From the NCBI GenBank assembly GCA_035293565.1, contig DATGMP010000094.1:1-64000 (forward strand): DNA of 64,000 bases, written 5' to 3'. Numbering within the stretch: position 1 is the stretch's first letter; each line of letters begins with the position of its first letter. The stretch comes from DATGMP01 sp035293565. GTDB lineage: Bacteria; Pseudomonadota; Alphaproteobacteria; BOG-932; Roseiterribacteraceae. Shown here piece by piece: positions 16,440 to 24,446 of this stretch. The notes beneath the pieces are model-generated. The model searched no databases and was not told where the DNA came from. It saw nothing but the letters and a program-made list of their open reading frames with translations. The translations under genes were made by a program, and so were the position numbers.

Positions 16440-16700
16440 ATGGCCACCACCCAGCAGAAGCGCAAAACCGGCAGGGTGATGCACGAATACAAGCATGGCG
16501 AACTCAAGAGCGGGTCCGGCAGGAAGGTGAAAAGCCGCAAACAGGCGATCGCGATCGCGATGTCCGAATCCGGGCAATCGCGGCGCAAGAAAAGCAGCAG
16601 TTCGAGCAGCAAGAAGAAGAGCACCGGATCAAGCCGCACGAAGAGCAGCACATCCGCGCGCCGCAGGAGCAGCCGATCGACGAGCCGCAAAAAGAGCTGA
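16440..16700 (+). CDS. DUF6496 small basic protein
   Basis: An 86-residue very basic protein. The N-terminal half KTGRVMHEYKHGELKSGSGR followed by KVKSRKQAIAIAMSESGQS is the DUF6496 signature. The C-terminal 40 residues are a low-complexity Ser/Lys/Arg tail, likely disordered and able to bind nucleic acid. Function of the family is unknown. Many members sit with stress genes. GGGAGG lies before the ATG. The truncated DUF72 frame follows. Confidence 0.85.
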   Translation: MATTQQKRKTGRVMHEYKHGELKSGSGRKVKSRKQAIAIAMSESGQSRRKKSSSSSSKKKSTGSSRTKSSTSARRRSSRSTSRKKS

Positions 16701-16764
16701 TGGCCTGATCGGCTCGTCCGCGCGCCGGCACAGGCGCAATGAAGCAGGGTCAATCCGCATCGGG

Positions 16765-17256
16765 TTGCCGCGCACGACGAAGGAAGCCGAAGCCGTGGCG
16801 CGCCGACATGATGCACGATTGAACGGCCGCGCCTGGCTCGAATGCGACGTCGAGCGGCCGATGTGGCACGCGATAGAGATACGCCATGACAGCTTCCGTT
16901 CGGAAGCTTTCATCAACTTGCTTCGTGAATACGACACGGCGCTCGTCTGCGCCGACACGGTGTACTGGCCGCGCCTCATGGATCTAACGGCCGATTTCGT
17001 CTATTGCCGCCTGCACGGATCACAGGAGCTTTACGTTAGCGGTTATGACGACACGGCGCTCGATGAGTGGGCGCGCCGCGTGCGCGCTTGGGTTCAGGGT
17101 CGCGAGCCGAGAGACGCCGATCGTATAAACGGCCCAGCGAAGGCGACGGGACTTGGTCGGGATGTCTTCGTCTTCTTCGACAATGACGCCAAGGTGCGTG
17201 CGCCCGTCGATGCGGAAGCGCTGCAACGTCGCCTTGGCATCGGGCCTTCAGGGTGA
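16765..17256 (+). pseudogene. Truncated DUF72 protein, C-terminal half
   Basis: The frame encodes only the second half of a DUF72 TIM-barrel-like protein, from LPRTTKEAEAVARRHDARLNG through IEIRHDSF, ADFVYCRLHGSQELY and GRDVFVFFDNDAKVRAPVDA. Full-length members are about 240-300 residues and begin with a GTSGW-type strand that is missing. The reading frame stays open upstream but encodes no DUF72 sequence, and only a TTG is available as start. It is probably a remnant left by deletion of the N-terminal half. Confidence 0.65.
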
Positions 17257-17769
17257 AGCCCGATCCAATCTCGCCTGTATCGACGCCAGCACGCGCGCCA
17301 TGTTCTTGCCGACTCGCTCGAGCGCTTCAGTCCAGGAAAAGATCCCGAAACGATCGAACTCCGGCACAAGGGAATTGCCGATTGCAAAAGTCGAGGCGCA
17401 GATCAGAATCGACGGGTCGGGCATTCGTTGCGGCATCCAGGCGAAGAGGGCGAGATCCTTACCCTTCATGTAACCCTGCACGCCGAGGGTGATTAATTCG
17501 GTCGGTGACACGCTCAGTCCGGTTTCCTCCTTCAGCTCGCGGACTGCGGCTTGCGCGAAACTCTCGCCGGGCTCGACTAGGCCCTTGGGGATATCCCAAC
17601 GCGGCGAGCGAGTCGCATGACCGAGCAGCACTGTCGGTCCGTCCGTCACGATCACGCCGCAGCTTGTCAGGAGCAAAGGGTCACCATCGCACGCATCGCT
17701 CCCAATATAGGCCGCGCGCCATCGAATACGAACAATACTGATCCGCGCCGAAAGCTTGACGTGGATCAA
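17248..17769 (-). CDS. Nudix hydrolase
   Basis: A 173-residue Nudix enzyme. The complete 23-residue Nudix box runs from Gly63 to Leu85 with the REL-x-EE core at RELKEETGL. The preceding WDIPKGLVEPGES is typical of NUDIX hydrolases acting on nucleotide sugars or diadenosine polyphosphates. The substrate cannot be set. The longest start is a TTG at 17767-17769, but the true start may be further in, since the first 30 residues are not conserved. It overlaps the DUF72 remnant by 9 bases tail to tail. Confidence 0.82.
   Translation of the reverse strand: MIHVKLSARISIVRIRWRAAYIGSDACDGDPLLLTSCGVIVTDGPTVLLGHATRSPRWDIPKGLVEPGESFAQAAVRELKEETGLSVSPTELITLGVQGYMKGKDLALFAWMPQRMPDPSILICASTFAIGNSLVPEFDRFGIFSWTEALERVGKNMARVLASIQARLDRASP
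17756..17769 (+). promoter_or_regulatory. FNR/FixK-type box before the L,D-transpeptidase
   Basis: TTGACGTGGATCAA matches the FNR/FixK consensus TTGAT-N4-ATCAA at 9 of 10 specified bases. Its centre (17762.5) lies about 41.5 bases before a start site predicted from a TATATG -10 element at 17793-17798, the exact class II activator geometry. The next gene starts at 17825. Confidence 0.55.
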
Positions 17770-17824
17770 CCCGGAGCCGGATTCGCTTAATTATATGAAT
17801 CGGTAACGTCGAGAGCGTAATCCG

Positions 17825-19393
17825 ATGATGAAGACTGGCAGTGGCTATCTGGCGAACCTACGAACCGCATTTGTTGCGGCCATGCTCCTATTGCCGCTCG
17901 CTGCTGCACGAGCCGAAGCTGAAGATTGCGCGAATCCGTTAGCGCTGGCCGCAACCGCCATGCCGGACCTCGATCTGACCGCCGAGGAAACCGCCGCCAT
18001 CGGCCGCTTCTACGTCGCGCGCGACAATCGATGCGCCTGGAACCTGCAATCCGCAACGACGCTGAAGGCTGTCCTCGCGCGAGCATCGGAGCAAGGCCTC
18101 GATCCCGACCGGTATCATGCCGACGCCATTCGGGCCCGCGACACACAGGACGCCACGTCCCGGGACCTGACCGCCACGGCCATGGCGCTGCGCTATGCGT
18201 ACGACATGACAATGGGCCGGATCGATCTGACCTCGGTCGACGATGACACCGCGATCCCGGTGCCGTCGATCGATCCGGCAGCAAGTCTCGCCGACGCCAT
18301 GGAGCATGGAACCTTAGACAATTGGCTGGCTCGGCTCGAACCCTCCGATCCTGCTTATCGCAAGCTCGTCACCGCCCTCGCCTTCTACCGCGAAGTCGCT
18401 GGCCGCGGCGGCTGGGCGCCGATCGCGCCCGGACCGACACTCGATATCGGGCAATCGGATCCGCGCGTGAGCTCGCTGAAACGGCGGCTCAGTGCCGAAG
18501 GTTACCTTCCCGCAAGGATTTCTGGGCACCTCTTCGATCAGGCAACGAAAGCGGCGCTGCAATCCTTCCAGCGACGTCACGGGCTCGTCGCGGACGGCCG
18601 GCTCGGAGGACGCACGATTGCGGCGCTCAACGTGCCCTTGGATGAGCGGCTGAATCAGATCGAGGCCAATCTGGAGCGGCGGCGCATTCTCGATCGCGCA
18701 CTTCCGACGTCCGGCGTGACCGTGAACGCCCCGGCCGCGACCGCGACGCTGACCGAGGATGGCCAACCGATTCTCTCGATGCGCGCGATCGTGGGCGATT
18801 GGCAGCATCCGACCCCGATGTTGGTGAGCACGATCGATACGATAGTGATCAATCCACCCTGGATCATTCCCCGTTCCATCATTCGGCACGAAATAGAACC
18901 GGCATTGCGCCGCGATCCGCAGTATTTGGAGCACAATCGGATGCGATGGATCGGCGATCAGCTCGTCCAGGCGCCGGGGCCCAGGAATTCTCTGGGCCAG
19001 ATCAAGTTCGAACTGCCGAATCGGTTCTCGGTCTACATGCACGACACGTCGACCCGCGCGCTGTTCGCGCAAGACATGCGCGCCAGGAGCCATGGGTGCG
19101 TTCGCCTGGAGCGCCCGCTCGATCTGGCGCTCGAGCTGCTGAAGGCCGATACCAACTGGTCCCACGACAAGCTGGTCTCGAAGATCGATGAAGGAAAGAC
19201 CACGAGGGTACGTCTGCCGACCCCGGTGCCGGTCGCGTTCGTCTATTGGACGGTGTTCGTGGATGACGATGGCGCGCTCGAATTTCGCGACGATCTCTAC
19301 GGCCGCGACGCGCGACTCATGGACGCGCTGCGCGGCCGGCCCACCGCGCCGATCAAGTCCGCCCAAGCCGAAATCTGTTGCAATGCAGGATAG
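17825..19393 (+). CDS. L,D-transpeptidase, YcbB/LdtD type
   Basis: A 522-residue periplasmic L,D-transpeptidase. Order: signal peptide (1-28), an N-terminal scaffold region, a PG-binding-1 domain (about 212-275, DPRVSSLKRRLSAEGYL to TIAALNVP), then a YkuD catalytic domain. It carries SHGCVRLERP with catalytic Cys425 and His423. The enzyme forms 3-3 cross-links in peptidoglycan. The architecture matches the YcbB scaffolding/catalytic domain arrangement. A DUF882 peptidase gene follows 48 bases later, as it does in many proteobacteria (ycbB-ycbK). A FixK-type box upstream suggests low-oxygen control. Confidence 0.92.
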   Translation: MMKTGSGYLANLRTAFVAAMLLLPLAAARAEAEDCANPLALAATAMPDLDLTAEETAAIGRFYVARDNRCAWNLQSATTLKAVLARASEQGLDPDRYHADAIRARDTQDATSRDLTATAMALRYAYDMTMGRIDLTSVDDDTAIPVPSIDPAASLADAMEHGTLDNWLARLEPSDPAYRKLVTALAFYREVAGRGGWAPIAPGPTLDIGQSDPRVSSLKRRLSAEGYLPARISGHLFDQATKAALQSFQRRHGLVADGRLGGRTIAALNVPLDERLNQIEANLERRRILDRALPTSGVTVNAPAATATLTEDGQPILSMRAIVGDWQHPTPMLVSTIDTIVINPPWIIPRSIIRHEIEPALRRDPQYLEHNRMRWIGDQLVQAPGPRNSLGQIKFELPNRFSVYMHDTSTRALFAQDMRARSHGCVRLERPLDLALELLKADTNWSHDKLVSKIDEGKTTRVRLPTPVPVAFVYWTVFVDDDGALEFRDDLYGRDARLMDALRGRPTAPIKSAQAEICCNAG

Positions 19394-19441
19394 GCCTTTG
19401 CCATAACGCTCTCGGACCTATGATTCGAGGGATAGTCCGTT

Positions 19442-19981
19442 TTGGCAAAGATCGTTTCGCGCAGGCGCGCGTTGCGGATGGGCGCTGTGACCTGCTCCGC
19501 ATTTGCTCTGGCACCGGCAATCGTATTCGCCCGTCCCGCCGCACGGACCTTAAGCTTTCGCAATCTCCATACCGGCGAAGGATTTAACGGCGCCTACTGG
19601 GCAAATGGTAGCTATATGCCTGACGCGCTCGCCGAGATTCGCACCCTGCTCAGGGATTTCCGCACCGGCGACGAGCACGATATCGACTGCCGTTTGCTCG
19701 ATCTGCTAACGGCGCTCCATGGCGGACTGGACACCGTCGAACCCTTCGAAGTCATTTCCGGTTATCGTTCGCCCAAGACGAACGCCATGCTGAGAGAGGT
19801 GAGCAATGGCGTCGCGGCGCACAGCCTTCATATGGAAGGCATGGCGATCGATATCCGTGTTCCCGGTCGGTCGTTGCCGAGTCTACGCAATGCCGCGCTT
19901 GCTCTCAGGCAAGGCGGCGTCGGTTATTATCCGGCGTCGGATTTCGTCCATGTCGATGTAGGCCGCGTGCGCCGCTGGTAG
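19442..19981 (+). CDS. DUF882/M15 family YcbK-like protein
   Basis: A 179-residue Tat-exported protein. The N-terminus SRRRALRMGAVTCSAFALAPA is a twin-arginine signal. The core FEVISGYRSPKTNAMLRE, AAHSLHMEGMAIDIRVPG and GYYPASDFVHVDVGRVRRW gives the zinc-binding His-x-Asp/His set of the M15/DUF882 peptidase fold. It likely trims peptidoglycan peptides and pairs with the L,D-transpeptidase upstream. Translation is assigned to TTG 19442 because later ATG codons would remove the twin-arginine motif. Confidence 0.85.
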   Translation: MAKIVSRRRALRMGAVTCSAFALAPAIVFARPAARTLSFRNLHTGEGFNGAYWANGSYMPDALAEIRTLLRDFRTGDEHDIDCRLLDLLTALHGGLDTVEPFEVISGYRSPKTNAMLREVSNGVAAHSLHMEGMAIDIRVPGRSLPSLRNAALALRQGGVGYYPASDFVHVDVGRVRRW

Positions 19982-19999
19982 TGGTGGGCCGGCAGCGGC

Positions 20000-20335
20000 C
20001 TATTGGACTTTCTGCTTCGGTGCCGGACGCGCCGGCGCCTTGGTGGCTTCGAGCGCGACCTCCTTCCAAATTCCGCTGAGTTTCTCCATTTCGGAGGCGA
20101 GGTCGTCATAGGACGATCTCAGATAGTTGGTCTGGATCTGAACTGCTTGGCCTACATCTCTGGCTTGGGCCAAATTCTGCAGAAATGCGGTGCTCCGCTC
20201 GAAAGCCGTCTTGTTGTAATCGACGATTTCGGTGGCCACCCTTTGAAAGCCTTTGGTGAAAGCACCAAGGCTGTTCATCGCGGTCTGAACATTGTCCTGG
20301 CCCAGATACTGAAAGCCGTCGAACGCGGTTGCCAT
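20000..20335 (-). CDS. Phasin family protein
   Basis: A 111-residue phasin. The helical core QTAMNSLGAFTKGFQRVATE and YNKTAFERSTAFLQNLAQAR followed by VQIQTNYLRSSYDDLASEMEKL is characteristic. Phasins coat polyhydroxyalkanoate granules and control their size. The C-terminus is an Ala/Pro/Lys tail. No PHA synthase is present in the window. GGGAGG lies upstream of the ATG. It lies tail to tail with the DUF882 gene, 18 bases apart. Confidence 0.9.
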   Translation of the reverse strand: MATAFDGFQYLGQDNVQTAMNSLGAFTKGFQRVATEIVDYNKTAFERSTAFLQNLAQARDVGQAVQIQTNYLRSSYDDLASEMEKLSGIWKEVALEATKAPARPAPKQKVQ

Positions 20336-20491
20336 GATCGCCTCCCATAATGGAACCGTGGAATTGAATTCAGCAGCGTCCCCTCGCTCAATGGACCATT
20401 GGCGTAGCTACTGAGATCGGGTGGAACTGCGGAGAGACAAGATGCGCATGTCTCGTATTCGAGCTAAAGAGATCAGATTTTCCAGGGACCG

Positions 20492-21019
20492 TCAGTTGGC
20501 GCCCAGATGCGCTGAATCACGGTGCCAATCGACGCGGACGAAATACGCCCCTTCATCGTAGCTGACTTTAAGCCTCCCCTTGAAGGCGCGTTCGCAGGCC
20601 TCACCGATCCGACGCGGAAGATGAATGTCCGTCGTATTGATGACAATGCGATTCGCCGACTGCTCGACATTGATGATGCGATTCATCGGATGGTACGATT
20701 TTTCCGTCTGCTCCTGATGGCGGACGAGATTCAGAATTTCGTCCTTGTGCGGCCCCAGGAAAGCGCCGCTCAGCGTCACGATCCCGGCCGGATAGTTGTC
20801 ATTGATCCGACGACAGGCCTGGCACAGCATCTTCTCCGCATCGATGCGGGCTTCGGGCCATTTCCAACGGCCAGCCTGGAAGATCGCCCCGCATTGCGGG
20901 CAAAGGGCCGGTTCCGGAATTTTGCCGCGCAGCTGATAAGGATCGCTGATCTCCGGGAGTTGCCCGCGTCCCCACCGTCGCGGCGAAGCGTGCGAGCCCG
21001 GTATGGGTCTTTCGGCCAT
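20492..21019 (-). CDS. BCAM0308 family zinc-ribbon protein
   Basis: A 175-residue protein of the BCAM0308 family. It has two Cys pairs forming a zinc ribbon (CPQC in PALCPQCGAIFQAGRW, and CQAC), then RINDNYPAGIVTLSGAFLGPHKDEILNLVRHQE and a C-terminal alpha/beta part with NTTDIHLPRRIGEACERAF. The namesake lies in the Burkholderia cenocepacia low-oxygen-activated locus (BCAM0275a-BCAM0323). Function is unknown. I chose the ATG at 21019, preceded by GGGGAA. A perfect FNR/FixK-type dyad lies about 60 bases upstream. Confidence 0.85.
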   Translation of the reverse strand: MAERPIPGSHASPRRWGRGQLPEISDPYQLRGKIPEPALCPQCGAIFQAGRWKWPEARIDAEKMLCQACRRINDNYPAGIVTLSGAFLGPHKDEILNLVRHQEQTEKSYHPMNRIINVEQSANRIVINTTDIHLPRRIGEACERAFKGRLKVSYDEGAYFVRVDWHRDSAHLGAN

Positions 21020-21077
21020 ATCTGTTCCCCAAAGTGACGACTTAATTCCTGTGGAAGCTCTGCGGGGCCGCTGCGCA

Positions 21078-21091
21078 TTGACGCAAGTCAA
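21078..21091 (-). promoter_or_regulatory. FNR/FixK-type dyad before BCAM0308-like gene
   Basis: TTGACGCAAGTCAA is a perfect TTGAC-N4-GTCAA inverted repeat, close to the FNR/FixK consensus TTGAT-N4-ATCAA. It is centred at 21084.5, 65 bases before the start codon of the BCAM0308-like gene. A convincing -10 element at the ideal distance was not found. Confidence 0.5.
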
Positions 21092-21452
21092 CTTCTCGAC
21101 AGGCCCGTTCCTTGCTCCTCACTTGAGCAACAGGCACCGCCCCCCGGGGGTTTCGCAGATCTCGCGAGACGCGGCTAATTCCGATTCGGAATGACGCTTG
21201 TCGGCGCATGCTGGACCGCCGGCGCGCGCGGAGCAACTCACAGCCCCCTGCGTAACCGGCTGAATCCTGGGCGGCGGACCGGTTGATCGGCTGGACCTCG
21301 ATCCGCGGCGACGCGAAGCGAAATGCGAATGCCGCTCACGCCGAATCCGGGGCGTCGCTCCGCCCGGCGGTGGGTTACTCCGTCCTGGCAAAATGCCTCA
21401 AACAGGCTCTCTGAAGAAGCGCCATGTCGCGCTGCAACCTAAACGGGAATGA
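21092..21452. other. Intergenic stretch without a supported gene
   Basis: Between the FNR-type dyad and the dienelactone hydrolase remnant I find no gene with family similarity or a good ribosome binding site. A minus-strand frame at 21119-21391 is Arg/Ser/Pro-rich and looks like noise. Confidence 0.5.
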
Positions 21453-21626
21453 AGTGGAATCACTTTCCACGGTGCGCGACTCGCGACCGACGCGCCCGAC
21501 AGTCCGCACTTGCTAGCGCCCGAGACCAAAGCCAAGGTCTATGTCGGCGGCGCCGACGAGGATGCGGGCGTCCCGGAGCAAGCCGACCGGCTGCGCGACG
21601 CGTTCGGCGAGACTCTTCGCGCTTGA
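21453..21626 (+). pseudogene. Dienelactone hydrolase remnant, C-terminal fragment
   Basis: The frame after a TGA at 21450-21452 reads FHGARLATDAPDSPHLLAPE followed by KVYVGGADEDAGVPEQADRL and ends at a TGA. This is the C-terminal section of dienelactone hydrolase family proteins, in which ADSPHLLAP and VYVAGADED are conserved around the catalytic Asp. The N-terminal two-thirds, including the nucleophile Cys, is absent and no start codon is present. It is a deletion remnant. Confidence 0.6.
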
Positions 21627-21630
21627 GCGC

Positions 21631-23289
21631 CTACGGCGATCTTGCCCGGAAGAGCCGCTCGATAATGGCCTGCGCCTCTTCCTGGATCCGACGAAGGTGG
21701 GTTTCGCTGACAAAGCTCTCGGCATAAATCTTATAGACCTCCTCGGTCCCCGAGGGTCGCGCCGCGAACCAGCCCTGGTCGGTTACCACCTTGATCCCCC
21801 CGATGGGCTGCCCGTTGCCCGGGGCTTTGGTCAGCACCGCGCGCACCGCTTCACCACCGAGCTCGCGCACGTCGACCTCATCCTGTGTCACGTTGGACAG
21901 CGCCCGTTTCTGGTCGGTGTTCGCCGGCGCGTCGATCCGCGCATAGTGGGATACGCCGAGTTCGTTGACGAGATCACGATAGATCGCGCCTGGGTCGCGC
22001 CCCTCATGCGCGGTCATCTCGGCGGCGAGCAAGCCTAGGATGATACCGTCCTTGTCGGTCGTCCAAATCGATCCATCGCGTCTGAGAAACGAGGCGCCTG
22101 CGCTCTCCTCGCCGCCAAACGCGATAGTCCCGTCCAGCAGCCCGTCGACGAACCATTTGAATCCGACCGGCACTTCGAGCAGCTTTCGCCCAAGCTTCGT
22201 CGCGACGCGGTCGATCATCCCGCTGCTGACGAGAGTCTTGCCCACCGCGCTGCCCGGCCGCCAAGCGGGCCGGTTTCGGTAGAGGTAGAAGATAGACGCC
22301 GCGAGATAATGGTTGGGGTTCATAAGACCGGTCGATGGTGTGACGATGCCGTGGCGGTCGGCATCGGTATCGTTGGCGAACGCAATGTCGAATGTATCGC
22401 GAAGCGTCACGAGGCGCGCCATGGCATAGGGCGATGAGCAATCCATGCGGATCTTTCCGTCCCAATCGGCCGGCATGAAGGCGAAGGTGGGATCCACCTT
22501 TTCGTTCACAATCGTGGCCGATAGACCGTAGCGATCGATGATCGGCGCCCAGAAATGAATTGCGGCACCGCCCAGCGGATCGATCCCGATCCGGAGGCCG
22601 GATGCCCGCACCCTCTCCAGATCGACCACGTTGATCAGATCATCCACATAGGGAGTCACGTAATCGTACCGATGGATGGAAGGCGACTTCAGCGCACGGC
22701 CGAAAGGAATGCGTCGGACCTCGCGGAGATCATTGGTCAGCAAAGTGTTCGCCGTCCGCGCGATCCATTGAGTCGCATCCGTATCGGCCGGCCCGCCTTG
22801 CGGCGGATTGTATTTGAAGCCGCCATCCTCCGGCGGATTATGCGACGGGGTGATCACGATTCCATCAGCGAGGCCGCTGTCGCGGTTGCGGTTATGTGTC
22901 AGGATCGCGTGCGATATGACGGGCGTCGGCGTATAACGATGCTCGGCGTCGATCATTGTCTCGACATCGTGCGCGGCCAGCACTTCGAGCGCACTGGCGA
23001 AAGCAGGCTCAGACAGCGCGTGCGTATCAATCCCGAGAAAAAGCGGACCGTCGATCCCCCGGCCTCGCCGATACCGGCAGATCGCCTCGGTCATCGCTAA
23101 AATATGCGCCTCGTTGAAGCTGCTCGTGAAGGCCGAGCCGCGATGGCCCGAGGTGCCGAACACGACGCGCTCGGCCACCACGGAAGGATCGGGCCGATCC
23201 ACGAAATAAGCTGTGATCAGCCGGGGGATATTGACCAGCAAACTCGAATCGAGCGGCTTCCCTGCCAGCGGGCTGATCGTCTCGGACAT
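21631..23289 (-). CDS. pgm: Phosphoglucomutase, alpha-D-glucose specific
   Basis: A 552-residue enzyme interconverting glucose 1-phosphate and glucose 6-phosphate. The active-site serine is in VITPSHNPPEDGGFKYNPP, the metal loop is FANDTDADRHGIV, the sugar-binding motif is GGEESAGASFLRRDG, and the phosphate-binding loop is ARPSGTEEVYKIYAES near the C-terminus. Length and motif order match the E. coli Pgm type. It stands alone, its start separated by 355 bases from the divergent nasT gene. The product feeds glycogen, trehalose or surface polysaccharide synthesis, in keeping with the glycosyl enzymes at 53.7-57 kb. Confidence 0.95.
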   Translation of the reverse strand: MSETISPLAGKPLDSSLLVNIPRLITAYFVDRPDPSVVAERVVFGTSGHRGSAFTSSFNEAHILAMTEAICRYRRGRGIDGPLFLGIDTHALSEPAFASALEVLAAHDVETMIDAEHRYTPTPVISHAILTHNRNRDSGLADGIVITPSHNPPEDGGFKYNPPQGGPADTDATQWIARTANTLLTNDLREVRRIPFGRALKSPSIHRYDYVTPYVDDLINVVDLERVRASGLRIGIDPLGGAAIHFWAPIIDRYGLSATIVNEKVDPTFAFMPADWDGKIRMDCSSPYAMARLVTLRDTFDIAFANDTDADRHGIVTPSTGLMNPNHYLAASIFYLYRNRPAWRPGSAVGKTLVSSGMIDRVATKLGRKLLEVPVGFKWFVDGLLDGTIAFGGEESAGASFLRRDGSIWTTDKDGIILGLLAAEMTAHEGRDPGAIYRDLVNELGVSHYARIDAPANTDQKRALSNVTQDEVDVRELGGEAVRAVLTKAPGNGQPIGGIKVVTDQGWFAARPSGTEEVYKIYAESFVSETHLRRIQEEAQAIIERLFRARSP

Positions 23290-23587
23290 TCAGGTCATCC
23301 TTTGGAAATTGATCTTCGGCTCGGTTGCCGCGAAAACCCGACTTCGAACGATTCGGCGACGTAAGCGGCTCCCGCGCGCGTTGGCAAGGGTTAGGTTGCG
23401 CAAGTCTACGACCGTGGCAAACCAGTCCCGTGCCGGTCCCAGATTCCGTGCTAATATTGTGTGACAAAAATTCACGCGAGAACTATGGGATCAAATCAAG
23501 GACGCCAACTCCCCATCGGAGGTCAACAACTGTTCGACGCTATAGAGGGGCCCGATACACGTTTTAACCGCATTTCCTCCTCCCTTT
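23290..23587. other. Divergent pgm-nasT intergenic region
   Basis: About 300 bases without a gene. An inverted repeat GTGTGA-CAAAAA-TTCACG lies around 23459-23476 and an AT-rich TAATAT at about 23452. Either may belong to the pgm or nasT control region, but neither matches a regulator site I can name with confidence. Confidence 0.4.
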
Positions 23588-23603
23588 TGGCACGATTTTT
23601 GCT
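23588..23603 (+). promoter_or_regulatory. Sigma-54 promoter of nasT
   Basis: TGGCACGATTTTTGCT matches the sigma-54 consensus TGGCAC-R-N4-TTGC-W at every specified position. The predicted start is about 23614, 31 bases before the nasT start codon. No clear NtrC site was seen upstream. Confidence 0.8.
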
Positions 23604-23644
23604 TCTAAAATTACTGTCGATTCCGATGCCAGGGCGGCCGACCT

Positions 23645-24220
23645 TTGAAAATCTTGCTTGCCGACGACAATCAGGCCCGTGCGGAGACCGTATCCCGCAG
23701 CTTGGAGAGTGCCGGCATCGTCCAGATCGTACGCTTGGCCCCGGGACAGCGCCTGGTCGACGTGGTGAAAGCGGAAAGCCCCGATGTGCTGATCGTGGAC
23801 ATGTCGCGGTCCGATCGCGACAGCCTGGACGGCATTCGCGAGGTGACAGAACATCATCCTCGCCCGATCGTAATGTTTGTCGACCATGACGATCCCGGTT
23901 TCATGGAAGCCGCAATCGCGGCCGGGGTCAGCTCGTACAATCTGCTGGGCAGCGCCGTCCCGGACGTGAAACCCATCGTCCAGGCGGCGGTTGCGATCTT
24001 CCGGCGCTATCAGAAGGTGGCGAATGATTTGAGCCGGGCCGAGACGAGCCTTGGCGAGCGCTCGCTCATTCAGCAGGCAAAGAGCATCTTAATGCGGCAG
24101 AGAAAGCTCGACGAGCCGCGGGCGCACCGGTGGCTAAGGCAGCGCGCCATGAATAAAGGGAGACGCATGGTTGATGTCGCGCGCGACGTGATCGCTGCGG
24201 AAAAGGAACCGGAGAAATGA
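23645..24220 (+). CDS. nasT: NasT-type ANTAR antitermination regulator
   Basis: A 191-residue RNA-binding regulator. A receiver-like domain (1 to about 120, KILLADDNQARAETVSRSL, with Asp in VLIVDMSRSD) is followed by an ANTAR domain (LIQQAKSILMRQRKLDEPRA to MNKGRRMVDVARDVI). NasT binds paired hairpins in nitrate assimilation leaders and lets transcription continue. NasS holds it inactive without nitrate. The start is a TTG at 23645, giving MKILLADD. A perfect sigma-54 promoter precedes it. The frame overlapping its stop looks like a decayed nasS, so this NasT may be unrestrained. Confidence 0.88.
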   Translation: MKILLADDNQARAETVSRSLESAGIVQIVRLAPGQRLVDVVKAESPDVLIVDMSRSDRDSLDGIREVTEHHPRPIVMFVDHDDPGFMEAAIAAGVSSYNLLGSAVPDVKPIVQAAVAIFRRYQKVANDLSRAETSLGERSLIQQAKSILMRQRKLDEPRAHRWLRQRAMNKGRRMVDVARDVIAAEKEPEK

Positions 24221-24446
24221 CAGCGGGCTTAGCCGGGGCCATCGGACGAGTCGTGAGGATCGGCCTTCTGCGATTGACCGATGCCGCCCAGGTCGCGCGG
24301 CAGCGGCGCGCACGGGCCTTTCGGCACCCGCGCTGGATTCAAAAACCGAAGGCGCGCACGCGCTCGCCTGGCGGGCTCCCGGTCTACCTTCGGATCTCGA
24401 GATGGGGCCGGATCTGTTCTGCGACAGGACGGTGTTCGCGGGTTAG
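24217..24446 (+). pseudogene. Probable nasS-like remnant
   Basis: An ATG overlaps the nasT stop (ATGA) and opens a frame reading VVRIGLLRLTDAA, the N-terminal strand of NasS/NrtA-type nitrate-binding proteins. Similarity stops at about 24288. In a different frame the sequence ends SDLEMGPDLFCDRTVFAG then TAG at 24444, like the C-terminus of the same family (PDRFCDGRVFDP-type). The roughly 350 residues between are gone and the two ends are out of frame. I read this as a nasS copy destroyed by deletion. The assignment rests on two short motifs. Confidence 0.5.

Noticed and set aside
23459..23476. TGTGA...TCACG as a CRP-type site before nasT
   Set aside because: The spacer is 7 bases instead of 6 and the second arm is imperfect.
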